From Pseudomonas sp. H1h (GTDB lineage Bacteria; Pseudomonadota; Gammaproteobacteria; Pseudomonadales; Pseudomonadaceae), in contig NZ_AYMJ01000031.1 of the NCBI RefSeq assembly GCF_000633255.1, positions 496,001 to 560,000 of the forward strand: a stretch of 64,000 bases of DNA, in the 5' to 3' direction. The notes beneath the pieces were generated by a model. It did no database searches and was not told where the DNA came from. It saw nothing but the letters and a program-made list of their open reading frames with translations. Numbering within the stretch: position 1 is the first letter of the stretch; each line of letters opens with the position of its first letter. Below, piece after piece: positions 55,951-64,000 of this stretch. The position numbers and the translations under genes were made by a program.

Positions 55951-56172
55951 TTACAGCTCTTTAACGGTACGAACCTGATCCTTGTTGATGCGGGTCTGTT
56001 TGCCATCCAGTTGCTTGAACTCGTAGAAACCCGAATCTTCGTCATATTTCGGGGTGTCGACGGCCTGGATTTCGCGACCGTCATTCAAGGTGATCACTGT
56101 TGGCGAGGAGCAACCAGCGAGAGTTGCCAGGCCCAGTGCGAGCATGAAAGTGGCGAGGGTCCGTTGAGTCAT
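55951..56172 (-). CDS. YgdI/YgdR family small lipoprotein (DUF903)
   Basis: The protein has 73 residues. The lipobox LATLAGCSSP gives lipidation at Cys21. The mature part (VITLNDGREIQAVDTPKYDEDSGFYEFKQLDGKQTRINKDQV) is the YgdI/YgdR SH3-like fold. Its function is unknown. It is a few dozen bases downstream of mobA on the same strand. Confidence 0.9.
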   Translation of the reverse strand: MTQRTLATFMLALGLATLAGCSSPTVITLNDGREIQAVDTPKYDEDSGFYEFKQLDGKQTRINKDQVRTVKEL

Positions 56173-56250
56173 GGGTGTGTCTCCGAATGGGAATACTTTT
56201 GGTTACTGAGCTTGAGACGTATACAAGGCGTGAGAGTTCCTTGAATGCTG

Positions 56251-56853
56251 TCAGTCTGACACAGTGTTATGCGCATTTAACAGTTCGGGGGTGTTCAGGT
56301 TGGCCAGTCGCGGGTCATTGTCCGGGCATTGCAGGGCAGTGACGCCAAGGTCGCGCATGACCCGGCCGGGGCTGCGTTCACCAGCGTTCCAGGCCGCCTC
56401 GAACGCGGCCAACAGGGCTACTGGAATCACGCACAGCAGCGGTTCCCAGTGCCCGTCGTGACGCAACATTAAAGGTTTGTCAGGAAACTGGCCGGCGGTT
56501 ATTCGCATGTCGTGCAGCAGCGCGGCGTCGATGCGCGGTACATCGCAGGGCAAGACCAGCAGGTGTGACCGGCGCGCGGCCTTGAGCCCGGCGAGTATGC
56601 CGGCCAATGGGCCGGGAAAGTCGCCTTCTGCATCGCTCACCAGCTGATCGGCGTACGCGGCGTAGCGCTCGTGATTGCGATTGCAGGAGATGATCAAGTC
56701 GTCGGTCAGTGGCCGCACTTTGCGCTGCAGATGGGCAATCAGCGGTTCACCCTGCCATTCGATCAGGCCTTTGTCCTGGCCGCCCATGCGCTGGCCGCGT
56801 CCACCCGCCAGGAGCAGAATGGAGCAGGGGGGCAATGGCGCATTCGAGGTCAT
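56251..56853 (-). CDS. mobA: Molybdenum cofactor guanylyltransferase MobA
   Basis: The protein has 200 residues of the nucleotidyltransferase fold. The N-terminal motif LLLAGGRGQRMGGQDKGLIEWQG binds GTP, and GPLAGILAGL and LPCDVPRI hold the metal-binding Asp. MobA adds GMP to molybdopterin to give the bis-MGD cofactor. It is divergent from moaB (82 bases between starts), forming a cofactor cluster with moeA. Confidence 0.95.
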   Translation of the reverse strand: MTSNAPLPPCSILLLAGGRGQRMGGQDKGLIEWQGEPLIAHLQRKVRPLTDDLIISCNRNHERYAAYADQLVSDAEGDFPGPLAGILAGLKAARRSHLLVLPCDVPRIDAALLHDMRITAGQFPDKPLMLRHDGHWEPLLCVIPVALLAAFEAAWNAGERSPGRVMRDLGVTALQCPDNDPRLANLNTPELLNAHNTVSD

Positions 56854-56935
56854 GGCAGCTCTCCAGCAGGGCGGCGAAAAATTCAGGCGCTGTGATATAA
56901 CACCGGGCTGTTTCTCCTACAACTGGACGAGCCTA

Positions 56936-57475
56936 ATGAAAGCCAAGGCCGATGTACCTTTTGCACCGCTGAACATTGCGGTGCTGACTGTCAGCGATAC
57001 CCGAACCCTGGAAACCGACACCTCAGGCCAGGTCTTTGTCGACCGCCTGAGCGCTGCCGGCCACCGCCTGGCCGAACGGGTCTTGCTCAAAGATGACCTG
57101 TACAAGATTCGCGCGCAAGTTGCCCACTGGATTGCCGAGGACGTGGTGCAGGTCGTGCTGATTACCGGCGGTACCGGCTTCACCGGGCGTGACAGCACAC
57201 CGGAAGCCGTGGCCTGTCTGCTCGACAAGCAGGTCGATGGCTTTGGCGAATTGTTCCGCCAGATATCAGTGGCCGATATCGGCACCTCGACCGTGCAGTC
57301 GCGGGCATTGGCGGGGCTGGCCAATGGCACGCTGGTATGCTGTCTGCCAGGCTCGACTAACGCCGTGCGCACTGGTTGGGACGGCATTCTGGCTGAACAA
57401 CTGGACTCGCGGCACCGCCCCTGCAACTTCGTACCTCACCTGAAACAGGCGGCGCCTTGTGAATCCCGTGGGTAA
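56936..57475 (+). CDS. moaB: Molybdenum cofactor biosynthesis protein MoaB
   Basis: The protein has 179 residues. MoaB/MogA fold: VLTVSDTRTLETDTSGQ, LITGGTGFTGRDSTPEA and VCCLPGSTNAVRTGW bind molybdopterin. It is probably the molybdopterin adenylyltransferase-type partner of MoeA. An upstream frame extension runs antisense through mobA and is rejected. It overlaps moeA by 17 bases. Confidence 0.94.
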   Translation: MKAKADVPFAPLNIAVLTVSDTRTLETDTSGQVFVDRLSAAGHRLAERVLLKDDLYKIRAQVAHWIAEDVVQVVLITGGTGFTGRDSTPEAVACLLDKQVDGFGELFRQISVADIGTSTVQSRALAGLANGTLVCCLPGSTNAVRTGWDGILAEQLDSRHRPCNFVPHLKQAAPCESRG

Positions 57476-58685
57476 GCCGGGCAAGACCGGCAGTCTGATG
57501 CCTGTCGAAGAAGCGCTGGCTCGCCTGCTGGCAATGGCCGAGGCCTCGCTGATTGTCGAGCGAGAGTTCCTGCCATTGGCTGACGTCGAGGGGCGGGTGC
57601 TGGCCGAGGACTTGATCTCGACCCTGGACCTGCCGCCCTGGCCAAACAGTGCCATGGATGGTTACGCCCTGAATCTTGCAGACTGGACCGGAGAGCCTTT
57701 GCCGGTCAGCCAAAAGGTGTTCGCCGGGCAGGCGCCCGAGCCCTTGAAGCCCGGTACCTGTGCGCGGATCTTCACCGGCGCACCCGTGCCTGCCGGGGCA
57801 GATTGCGTGGAGATGCAGGAAAACGCCGAGGTTCAGGCCGACGGCCGGGTGCGTTTTACCGAAACTATCACCGTCGGCCAGAACATTCGCCCGCAAGGCC
57901 AGGAAACCACCATCGGTGAGTTGATCCTGCCGGCAGGTACCCGGCTGGGACCGATCGAACAAGGTTTGTCGGCATCGCTGGGTTGCGCCGGGCTGAGTGT
58001 GGTACGCAAGGTGCGGGTGGCGGTGCTGTCTACCGGCGATGAACTGGTCGAACCCGGCCAGGCGTTGGGCCCGGGCCAGATCTACAACAGCAATCGAGTG
58101 GTGCTGTGCAGTTGGCTGCAGCGTCTGGGTTGTGAGGTGATCGATGCCGGCATTCTTCCGGACGATCTGGATGCCACCCGTGCACGTCTGGGCGAGTTGC
58201 AGAATGTCGACCTGATTCTCTCGACGGGAGGGGTATCGGTTGGCGAAGCGGATTTTCTGGGCATCGCCTTGAGAGAGGAGGGCGAATTGGCGCTATGGAA
58301 ACTGGCAATCAAACCTGGAAAACCGCTGACGTTCGGCCATTTTCGCAATGTGCCGGTCATTGGTTTGCCCGGTAACCCTGCTTCGACGCTGGTGACCTTT
58401 GCCCTGCTCACACGGCCCTACTTGTTGCGGCGTCAGGGTGTGAAGGACGTCGAACCGCTGAAGTTCACGGTACCGGCAGGCTTTGTCTGGCCTGTGGCGG
58501 GCAATCGGCGTGAATACTTGCGCGGTCGACTCGAACAAGGCCGTGCAATCATCTACCGCAATCAAAGTTCAGGGGTACTGCGCAGTGCTGCCTGGGCGGA
58601 TGGACTGGTAGAAGTGCTTGAGGGACGCACACTGGTGGAAGACGATCAAGTTGTCTTCATTCCTCTGAGTGATCTGCTCGGCTGA
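57459..58685 (+). CDS. moeA: Molybdopterin molybdenumtransferase MoeA
   Basis: The protein has 408 residues. MoeA N- and C-terminal domains flank the central MPT-binding core with SAMDGYAL and RIFTGAPVPAGAD. The C-terminal part has VLSTGDEL, STGGVSVGEADF and GLPGNPAS. It inserts molybdate into adenylated molybdopterin. The start is GTG 57459, inside the end of moaB, so the two are coupled. A hairpin without U tract (58702-58735) follows. Confidence 0.95.
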   Translation: MNPVGKPGKTGSLMPVEEALARLLAMAEASLIVEREFLPLADVEGRVLAEDLISTLDLPPWPNSAMDGYALNLADWTGEPLPVSQKVFAGQAPEPLKPGTCARIFTGAPVPAGADCVEMQENAEVQADGRVRFTETITVGQNIRPQGQETTIGELILPAGTRLGPIEQGLSASLGCAGLSVVRKVRVAVLSTGDELVEPGQALGPGQIYNSNRVVLCSWLQRLGCEVIDAGILPDDLDATRARLGELQNVDLILSTGGVSVGEADFLGIALREEGELALWKLAIKPGKPLTFGHFRNVPVIGLPGNPASTLVTFALLTRPYLLRRQGVKDVEPLKFTVPAGFVWPVAGNRREYLRGRLEQGRAIIYRNQSSGVLRSAAWADGLVEVLEGRTLVEDDQVVFIPLSDLLG

Positions 58686-58701
58686 TCCTCCGCCTTGCAA
58701 G

Positions 58702-58735
58702 TGCAGGCTCGACCGATACAGCGTCGATGCCTGCA
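58702..58735 (+). other. Stem-loop after moeA
   Basis: TGCAGGC-TCGAC pairs with GTCGA-T-GCCTGCA, with one bulged base. No T run follows, so it is a weak terminator candidate. Confidence 0.4.
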
Positions 58736-58742
58736 TTCCCAA

Positions 58743-58937
58743 TCAATGGCTCATCAGTGTGACCAGTTGATCGAACCTGCTATTGGCGACCCACCCAAGC
58801 AGCCCCAGCACCACCGCTGTTGCCCCCGCCGAATAGGCGAGGCGGTGCTTGATGGTTTTGACATCGCCGCGGACTTCATCCATATCCCGGCGAATGTATT
58901 TGAGGTGGGTTTCCAGTTCGGTCACGCGCGGTTCCAT
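58743..58937 (-). CDS. Small coiled-coil single-span membrane protein (XhlA-like)
   Basis: The protein has 64 residues from ATG 58937. A helical charged part (MEPRVTELETHLKYIRRDMDEVRGDVKTIKHRL) is followed by one membrane segment (AGATAVVLGLLGWVA), as in phage-type hemolysin XhlA-like proteins. GGAGAA lies seven bases before this start. Longer in-frame starts at 59051 and 59099 give 103-118 residues, so the N-terminus is uncertain. The gap from here to 59369 shows no other gene. Confidence 0.6.
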   Translation of the reverse strand: MEPRVTELETHLKYIRRDMDEVRGDVKTIKHRLAYSAGATAVVLGLLGWVANSRFDQLVTLMSH

Positions 58938-59369
58938 ATCAACTTCTCCAGTGGCTCTGGCGCTCTTTTTGAAATCGGATGTGTGACTGGCGCGACTTTC
59001 GGTGAGAGAGGGCAGCGGACTAGTTGAAATTCTGGCTTCATGGCTTTGCATGGAAATGTCCGTCGGCTGTTTCAATTGTAAGCTCGCTAAGCTTTCCATG
59101 ATTCAAACTGTTACCCGTTCGGAGGGTGTATCCACTCATGACCTGCACATCCTTGTGTTGTTAAATCGAAGATTGATATCACCTGCACACGGTGAATCAA
59201 TGAACGCGACGGGTCAATTGAGCCGATTCCTCACATGTTGTAAGAAAAAATACCGCTGTGTAGGACGCAACAGGTCAGTCGCTTGAATTAAAAGTGATTC
59301 CTGCGGCTTTTTTACGTGCGCCAGTGGTCAAGATGTCTCAGACCGAGTCAAACGTGGGGAGTAATGGTT

Positions 59370-60287
59370 ATGAGTGAACGCAGGGCGCTGTTGATTCTGC
59401 ATGGCAAGCAGGCACTCAATGAGGCGGTTCGCACCGCCGTCGAAGGCAAACGCAAACAGGGCTGGGAGCTTGCGGTGCGACTGACCTGGGAAGCCGGTGA
59501 CGCTCAGCGTCTGGTGCAAGAGGCATTGGCGGCCGGGTACAAACAGATTATCGCTGGCGGCGGGGACGGTACGTTACGCGATATCGCCGAAGCGCTCGCC
59601 GCACATCCGCATCAGGCCAGTCTGGTGCTGCTGCCGCTGGGGACGGCCAACGATTTTTCCCGCGCAGCGGGGATCCCGCTGGAGCCGGCCGAGGCGCTGG
59701 AGCTGCTGGATGTGCCACCGCGCGAGATTGATCTGGGTGAAGTCGGTGGACAGATTTTCCTCAACATGGCGACGGGTGGTTTCGGCAGCCAGGTCACCGC
59801 CAATACGTCTGAGGATCTGAAAAAAGTACTCGGCGGGGCGGCCTATCTGTTCACTGGTCTGTCGCGGTTCAGTGAGTTGCACGCGGCCTACGGCGAATTG
59901 CATGGACCGGATTTTCACTGGAGTGGCGAGTTGCTGGCGCTGGGTATCGGCAATGGCCGCCAGGCGGGCGGCGGACACGAATTGTGTCCGCAGGCATTGG
60001 CCGATGATGGCCTGTTGGATATCAGCATCCTGCCGGCACCACAGGAGTTGTTCGGCACGCTGAAGAACCTGCTCAGCGATGGCTTCGGCCTCGACAATAT
60101 GTTTGTCCGGGCGCGCTTGCCCTGGGTCGAAATCAAGGTCGCCGAAGGGTTGAGCATCAATCTTGACGGCGAACCGCTGGAAGGTGAAAGCCTGCGCTTC
60201 GAGGTGCGCCCCGCAGCCTTGCGGGTGCACTTGCCCGAGCATTCGCCGCTGTTGGGCGGCGCGCGGTCGGTCAGTCGTCGAGACTGA
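59370..60287 (+). CDS. yegS: YegS-type lipid kinase (diacylglycerol kinase family)
   Basis: The protein has 305 residues. The DAGK catalytic motif IIAGGGDGTLRDIAEAL and the LPLGTANDFSRAAGIP segment are present, with FLNMATGGFGSQVT and LNLDGEPLEGE-type (SINLDGEPLEGES) in the C-terminal domain. E. coli YegS phosphorylates phosphatidylglycerol. ATG 59370 has GGGGAG eight bases upstream; ATG 59364 is too close to it. Its 3' end overlaps the convergent regulator gene by 17 bases. Confidence 0.92.
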   Translation: MSERRALLILHGKQALNEAVRTAVEGKRKQGWELAVRLTWEAGDAQRLVQEALAAGYKQIIAGGGDGTLRDIAEALAAHPHQASLVLLPLGTANDFSRAAGIPLEPAEALELLDVPPREIDLGEVGGQIFLNMATGGFGSQVTANTSEDLKKVLGGAAYLFTGLSRFSELHAAYGELHGPDFHWSGELLALGIGNGRQAGGGHELCPQALADDGLLDISILPAPQELFGTLKNLLSDGFGLDNMFVRARLPWVEIKVAEGLSINLDGEPLEGESLRFEVRPAALRVHLPEHSPLLGGARSVSRRD

Positions 60288-60930
60288 TGATCTGTTCACG
60301 TACCGCGAACAGCACCAGACCCGCCACATCGTAGATCTGCAGGCGCTTCATGATCTGTGAGCGGTGGGTTTCGACGGTCTTGATGCTCAAGCCCAGGCCG
60401 TTGGCGATTTCCCGGGTGGACTTGCCGCGCACGATCAACCGCAGGATTTCCAGCTGACGAGCCGTCAGGTTGTGCGAATCGGCCACTTCCGGCTGATTTT
60501 TCTGCGTGCGGGTCAGCGCCTGGTTGATCACGGTATGGGCGATGGCCGGGCTCAGGTAGCGTTCGTTGTTGCGCAGCGCTTCAAGGGCATGTTCAAGTTC
60601 GGTGGCCGTGGTGTCCTTGAGCAAATAGCCGTGTGCGCCGGACTCCAGTGCCTGCATGATCAGCGCCGGATCGGTGTGCATCGACAGGATCAGCACCTTG
60701 CTTTGCGGACGCACCCGCTTGAGTCGTTGCAGGGCTTCCAGTCCACCGGTTTCTTTCATCGAGATATCCAGCAACACGATGTCGGGCGTCAGTTGCTCGA
60801 CCATTTCGAGCAGCTGCGAGCCATCGCTGGCTTCGCCAATGACCGCGTAACCGGGAATATCGAGCACCAGAGCGCGCACGCCGGCCCTGATCAGCGAGTG
60901 GTCATCCACCAGAAGTAAGTTACAAGTCAA
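60271..60930 (-). CDS. NarL-family response regulator
   Basis: The protein has 219 residues. REC has LLLVDDHSLIRAGVR and the phospho-acceptor Asp in PDIVLLDISMKETGG. The LuxR HTH (NLTARQLEILRLIVRGKSTREIANGLGLSIKTVETHRSQIMKRL) is near 150-205. The start is TTG 60930, whose TTGA overlaps the stop of the kinase gene, so translation is coupled. The target genes are unknown. Confidence 0.9.
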   Translation of the reverse strand: MTCNLLLVDDHSLIRAGVRALVLDIPGYAVIGEASDGSQLLEMVEQLTPDIVLLDISMKETGGLEALQRLKRVRPQSKVLILSMHTDPALIMQALESGAHGYLLKDTTATELEHALEALRNNERYLSPAIAHTVINQALTRTQKNQPEVADSHNLTARQLEILRLIVRGKSTREIANGLGLSIKTVETHRSQIMKRLQIYDVAGLVLFAVREQIISLDD

Positions 60931-61820
60931 CGCATAACCTTATTCGTACTGGCCCGCTCGAGTGCACGGGGCGCCCAGGGGAATAGTGCTTCGATTTGAG
61001 TGCCTTTGCCCGGCTCGCTGATGACGTTCAGTGTGCCGCCCAGTTGTTCGATTCTTTCGGCCATCCCGGCCATGCCACGTTGTCCCTCGCGGGCCGGGTC
61101 GGCGGCAGGCGCAAATCCCAGGCCATCGTCACTGATAAACAACGTCAGACCTTGCGGCAGGCGTTGTACGCGGATCAGCAGGTTTTTCGCCTGCGCATGA
61201 CGCAGGATATTAGTGACCGCTTCCTGAGTAATACGAAAGGCGGCGACCGCCATTTCTTCCGGAATGCCATTGAGGCGTTGCTGGCAATCGAGGCTCCAGT
61301 GCACCGGGGTGTTCGCCAGAGCCTTGAGCAAGTGCGCGCGCAGGCTGGCTTCGAGCCCGAGGCTAGTCAGTTGGCGCGGGTTGAGAATGGCTGAAACATC
61401 GCGCACCTTGTTGAGGGTTTCTTCAAGCGTGTCGCAAAGTGTCGAGCAATGTTCTTGCAAGTCCTGCGGCAGGCGTCTCTTCAGCCATTCGCTTTGCAGC
61501 TTGGCAGCCGTCAGCAGCTGACCGATATCGTCATGCAGTTCGCGGCTGAGTCGGTGCCGTTCGTTTTCCTGCACTTCGAGCAGGCGGTCTGCGAGTTCCT
61601 GAGGCTGGAACTTGATCGATTTGCGCGACAGCCGGTATTGCACCCAGACGCAAGCGTTGGCCGCGACATTCAGCAGTAGCAATCCCAGTGACAGTGGCGC
61701 CGACAAACCGTAGGTCAGCAGGCTGCCGACAGTCGCGACGACACTCAATATGAGCGTGAACCGGCGGGCATTTTCCCGGGAAGGTGGCCATGTAGTGATT
61801 GACTTGAGGCTGGCGTACAT
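60927..61820 (-). CDS. NarX-type sensor histidine kinase
   Basis: The protein has 297 residues. Two membrane helices (about 20-58) precede a HisKA_3 domain with ERHRLSRELHDDIGQLLTAAK (phospho-His in ELHDD). The HATPase has ITQEAVTNILRHA and ISDDGLGFAP. No large sensor domain is present, so it probably senses within the membrane or by an accessory protein. ATG 61820 is chosen; a TTG at 61898 would add 26 residues. It forms a coupled pair with the regulator at 60271. Confidence 0.9.
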   Translation of the reverse strand: MYASLKSITTWPPSRENARRFTLILSVVATVGSLLTYGLSAPLSLGLLLLNVAANACVWVQYRLSRKSIKFQPQELADRLLEVQENERHRLSRELHDDIGQLLTAAKLQSEWLKRRLPQDLQEHCSTLCDTLEETLNKVRDVSAILNPRQLTSLGLEASLRAHLLKALANTPVHWSLDCQQRLNGIPEEMAVAAFRITQEAVTNILRHAQAKNLLIRVQRLPQGLTLFISDDGLGFAPAADPAREGQRGMAGMAERIEQLGGTLNVISEPGKGTQIEALFPWAPRALERASTNKVMR

Positions 61821-62312
61821 AACGGATGGAGCCAATGGATGTTCGCTGCGGGCAGACCGGCCGGTGGCTGGCGGATCTCTGTCTGAAAATGCTGTCAATT
61901 ATGTTATTGAATTTAACGAGGTTCAGTGAGCGATATTTGACCGCCAAGTTTGGTGGATGCCTGTCACTGAATCACTGTGCCATTAATTGAAAGCAACTAA
62001 TGGCCGGCATAATACCACTTAAGATACCGTTGGTCGCGTTTGCCATATATGTCCAACGAGTCAGGAAAGACCCCATGTTGGACGCGAGTTCCATAATGGA
62101 AAAAAGTCGCTTTATTGTGCTCGCTAGATATCCACGTCACTCGAAGTTGTTCGTTACACGGACACAGGAAAACCCTGAGGCCGCGGGAAAATATCCGCTG
62201 CTGACGGGTGTGATTATTTAATTCGGCTTGTCGCTGGCAGGTATGAACTATTCAATTGCGACATTCAGCGACTCGGATATACAGCCTCGATTTGCGTATT
62301 AACAGCGGCCAA
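61821..62312. other. AT-richer intergenic region
   Basis: About 490 bases are poorer in GC than the genes around it. A 48-codon frame at 62075-62221 has AGGAAAG upstream, but I do not support it as a gene. No strong inverted repeat or terminator was seen. Confidence 0.4.
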
Positions 62313-62783
62313 TCAGGCCTGACGCTCCGAGTAGGGCGTGAACGATAGTGATCGGGTCGAGAGCGATGGCTGAAACTGGCTTTGGCCTACCTGGAATGCA
62401 AAGGCTTCGATCAGGGAAGTCTGTTCGCTGTCATCAAGGCTCAACTGGCCGGTGTTCTGGTCAACCAGTTCGATTTGCCAAGCCATCAGGGTGAAGCAGT
62501 CTTTGAGCGCATCCAGTGCCTGTGCGTGCAGATCGATATGATCCGGCGCGTGGGTGAGCAGGCTGTGAATGTGCAGGGAAAACTCGGAAACCGCTTCCAG
62601 CGCCAATGCTTCAGCCCGGCCTGCGAGTTTTAGCAGGGTGCTGAGCATGCAGTCAATGGCGTCCTTGTCGTTGCTGATCAGTTGCAGGTGGCTCAGGCAT
62701 TCTTCGGATTTGGCCAGGAGTGTTTCTGCCTCGACGAGAAATTCGGGAAAGCGTTGTGCCCAGTCTTTACGGTCGATTGGCAT
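62313..62783 (-). CDS. HPt-like protein lacking the phospho-acceptor His
   Basis: The protein has 156 residues and is mostly helical. The segment AETLLAKSEECLSHLQLISNDKDAIDCMLSTLLKLAGRAEALALEAVSEFSLHIHSLL aligns by eye with the CheA P1/HPt helices. The position of the phospho-His (HxxKG) reads LKLAG, so the His and Lys are replaced. ATG 62783 is chosen; GAGAT lies upstream. It is divergent from cheV. Family placement is tentative. Confidence 0.6.
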   Translation of the reverse strand: MPIDRKDWAQRFPEFLVEAETLLAKSEECLSHLQLISNDKDAIDCMLSTLLKLAGRAEALALEAVSEFSLHIHSLLTHAPDHIDLHAQALDALKDCFTLMAWQIELVDQNTGQLSLDDSEQTSLIEAFAFQVGQSQFQPSLSTRSLSFTPYSERQA

Positions 62784-63167
62784 GCTTATCTCCACAGCGT
62801 CATGTCTGATGAGGGAATGCCGTGTGTGTCGACGATCGTGAATCGTCGCGAGACCGCGCCCCGGCGTGCAAGTGCACAAGCTGAGGGTTTCGAGAGGATG
62901 CGTTTCCACCGAACTGCGATCGCACACAATAGCCTGACTCCGTTCATGCAATGAGAATGGCGTCACATTAATGGCTATTGGATATTGCGAACATCAGGTT
63001 GGGCCTGATTGTTACTAGGGGATTCCCTTACACGCGGGAACCTGTGGCGCAAACCGTGGTCGCGCCAGAAGAGAATGTAGCAGATGAAATCACCGAGCCA
63101 GTAAAGCATGATGTTAATGTGACATCAATGCCTGTGTATGGCATTTTGTTGGTGATTTGTGCGGGGA
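62784..63167. other. Intergenic region upstream of cheV
   Basis: About 380 bases show no credible gene. The plus-strand frame at 62978-63286 overlaps the cheV promoter and start and is rejected. Confidence 0.4.
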
Positions 63168-63194
63168 TCAAGATTCACCATGAACAGCCGATAA
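63168..63194 (+). promoter_or_regulatory. Sigma-28 (FliA) promoter of cheV
   Basis: TCAA, then exactly 15 bases, then GCCGATAA. This matches the flagellar sigma-28 consensus (TCAAG-N-GCCGATA). The -10-like box ends 42 bases before the cheV start. Confidence 0.75.
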
Positions 63195-63236
63195 CCCCTC
63201 TTAGTGAATTCATCAGAACAAGCCCAGGAGTCATTG

Positions 63237-64000
63237 ATGGCCGGCATTCTCGACACGGTAGACCAACGCACGCAACTGGTGGGTGAGAATCGCCTGGAAA
63301 TTCTCATGTTTCGACTGGCCGGACGCCAACTGTTCGCGATCAACGTGTTCAAGGTTCAGGAAGTTCTGCAACTGCCGAAGCTGACCCTGATGCCTCAGCG
63401 CCACCCGTTTGTCTGCGGCGTGGTCAACCTGCGTGGCCAGACGCTGCCGGTGATCGACCTGTCCCAGGCGATCGGCATGCGTCCGCTGGTACCGGGTCCC
63501 AACAGCACGATTATCGTCACCGAGTACAACCGTTCAGTGCAGGCCTTCCTCGTCGGTGGCGTGGATCGCATCGTCAACATGAACTGGGAAGCCATTCTGC
63601 CGCCGCCGACCAGCGCCGGGCGCCAGCATTACCTGACTGCGATCAGCAAGGTCGACGAGCAATTGGTGGAAATCATCGACGTCGAGAAAGTCCTCGCCGA
63701 AATCGTCCCGTACAACGCCAAGGTCTCGCGCGACAAGCTGGATGATCCGGTGCTGGAGCGTGCCCGTGGCCGCGAAGTGTTGCTGGTGGACGACTCCAAT
63801 GTCGCGCTCTCGCAACTGCGTGACACCCTCGGCCAGCTCGGGGTGAAAATGCACATCGCCAGCGATGGTCTGAAAGCGCTGAACATGCTCAAGGCCTGGG
63901 CCGATACCGGCGTGAACATGACCGACAAACTGTTGATGGTGTTCACCGACGCGGAAATGCCGGAAATGGACGGTTACCGCCTGACCACCGAGATCCGCAA
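63237..64000 (+). CDS. cheV: Chemotaxis protein CheV (3' truncated)
   Basis: The first 254 codons are visible. The CheW-like domain (about 10-165) has LFAINVFKVQEVLQLPKLT and GVVNLRGQTLPVIDLSQAIG. A REC domain starts near 180 with EVLLVDDSNVAL and the phospho-acceptor Asp in LLMVFTDAEMPEMDGYR. CheV couples receptors to CheA and adapts signalling. AGGAG lies six bases before ATG 63237. The gene runs past the window end. A FliA promoter is directly upstream. Confidence 0.95.
   Translation, partial: MAGILDTVDQRTQLVGENRLEILMFRLAGRQLFAINVFKVQEVLQLPKLTLMPQRHPFVCGVVNLRGQTLPVIDLSQAIGMRPLVPGPNSTIIVTEYNRSVQAFLVGGVDRIVNMNWEAILPPPTSAGRQHYLTAISKVDEQLVEIIDVEKVLAEIVPYNAKVSRDKLDDPVLERARGREVLLVDDSNVALSQLRDTLGQLGVKMHIASDGLKALNMLKAWADTGVNMTDKLLMVFTDAEMPEMDGYRLTTEIR

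Noticed and set aside
62075..62221. 48-codon plus-strand frame with AGGAAAG ahead
   Set aside because: Short, in AT-richer DNA, no family features; kept only as a possibility.

Overview
The window looks like a chromosomal segment of a fluorescent Pseudomonas (P. fluorescens / P. koreensis type). Base composition is high in GC. Nearly every gene has a clear Pseudomonas counterpart (OprI, CysB, EarP/EF-P, OhrR, OspR, SagS, a Roc/Bvg-type sensor). The intergenic spaces carry the GTGGGAGCGGGC / GCGAGCAAGCCC palindromic REP elements typical of this group. Gene order around 31-38 kb (htpX, aminotransferase, msrB, gpx, ospR, sagS) and around efp/ohr/ohrR and tesA/ybbA/ybbP/greB agrees with what I remember of P. 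aeruginosa PAO1. I could not run an alignment. I saw no phage, IS element, CRISPR array, rRNA or tRNA; this is core chromosome, not an island.

Layout. 0-9 kb: end of an MltF-type lytic transglycosylase, DoxX, greB, the ybbA/ybbP ABC transporter head-to-head with tesA, an L,D-transpeptidase, oprI and a small acetyltransferase. 9-18 kb: class I DAHP synthase, PilZ and thioredoxin genes sharing their start site, a PanE-like reductase, 5'-nucleotidase, Usp, cysB, a GreA-like protein, and earP-efp (EF-P with Arg32, the rhamnosylation target of EarP). 18-32 kb: ohr/ohrR, two LysR genes, a TauE-type carrier, a YcaQ-like glycosylase, class II DAHP synthase, an enoyl-CoA hydratase, a DEAD-box helicase with a structured leader, DODA dioxygenase and tpm, followed by a tandem array built from the tpm tail plus REP pairs. 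32-39 kb: htpX, alaA and the peroxide/sulfoxide cluster msrB-gpx-ospR, then sagS, an AAA-like ATPase and free-Met sulfoxide reductase. 39-50 kb: a signalling block with a response regulator, a BvgS-type hybrid kinase and an HD-GYP protein in one apparent operon, dGTPase and an EAL protein. 50-64 kb: ElaB/YqjE/YqjK-like envelope genes, ammonium transporter, K+/H+ antiporter, a LexA-box orphan gene, moco genes (mobA, moaB, moeA), a lipid kinase, a NarX/NarL-type pair, a degenerate HPt protein and cheV (cut by the window end).

Themes. Three oxidative-stress modules (ohr-ohrR, msrB-gpx-ospR, msrC) have visible operator candidates. Cyclic-di-GMP and phosphorelay signalling is dense: PilZ, SagS-like, Roc/Bvg-like, HD-GYP, EAL, CheV. 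The most unusual non-coding signals are the tpm-tail/REP tandem array, a similar duplication behind the ycaQ-like gene, and a perfect 9-bp complementarity that would hide the deaD start codon in a hairpin. Functions are inferred from sequence motifs and family knowledge; start codons are chosen by eye from ribosome-binding sites.
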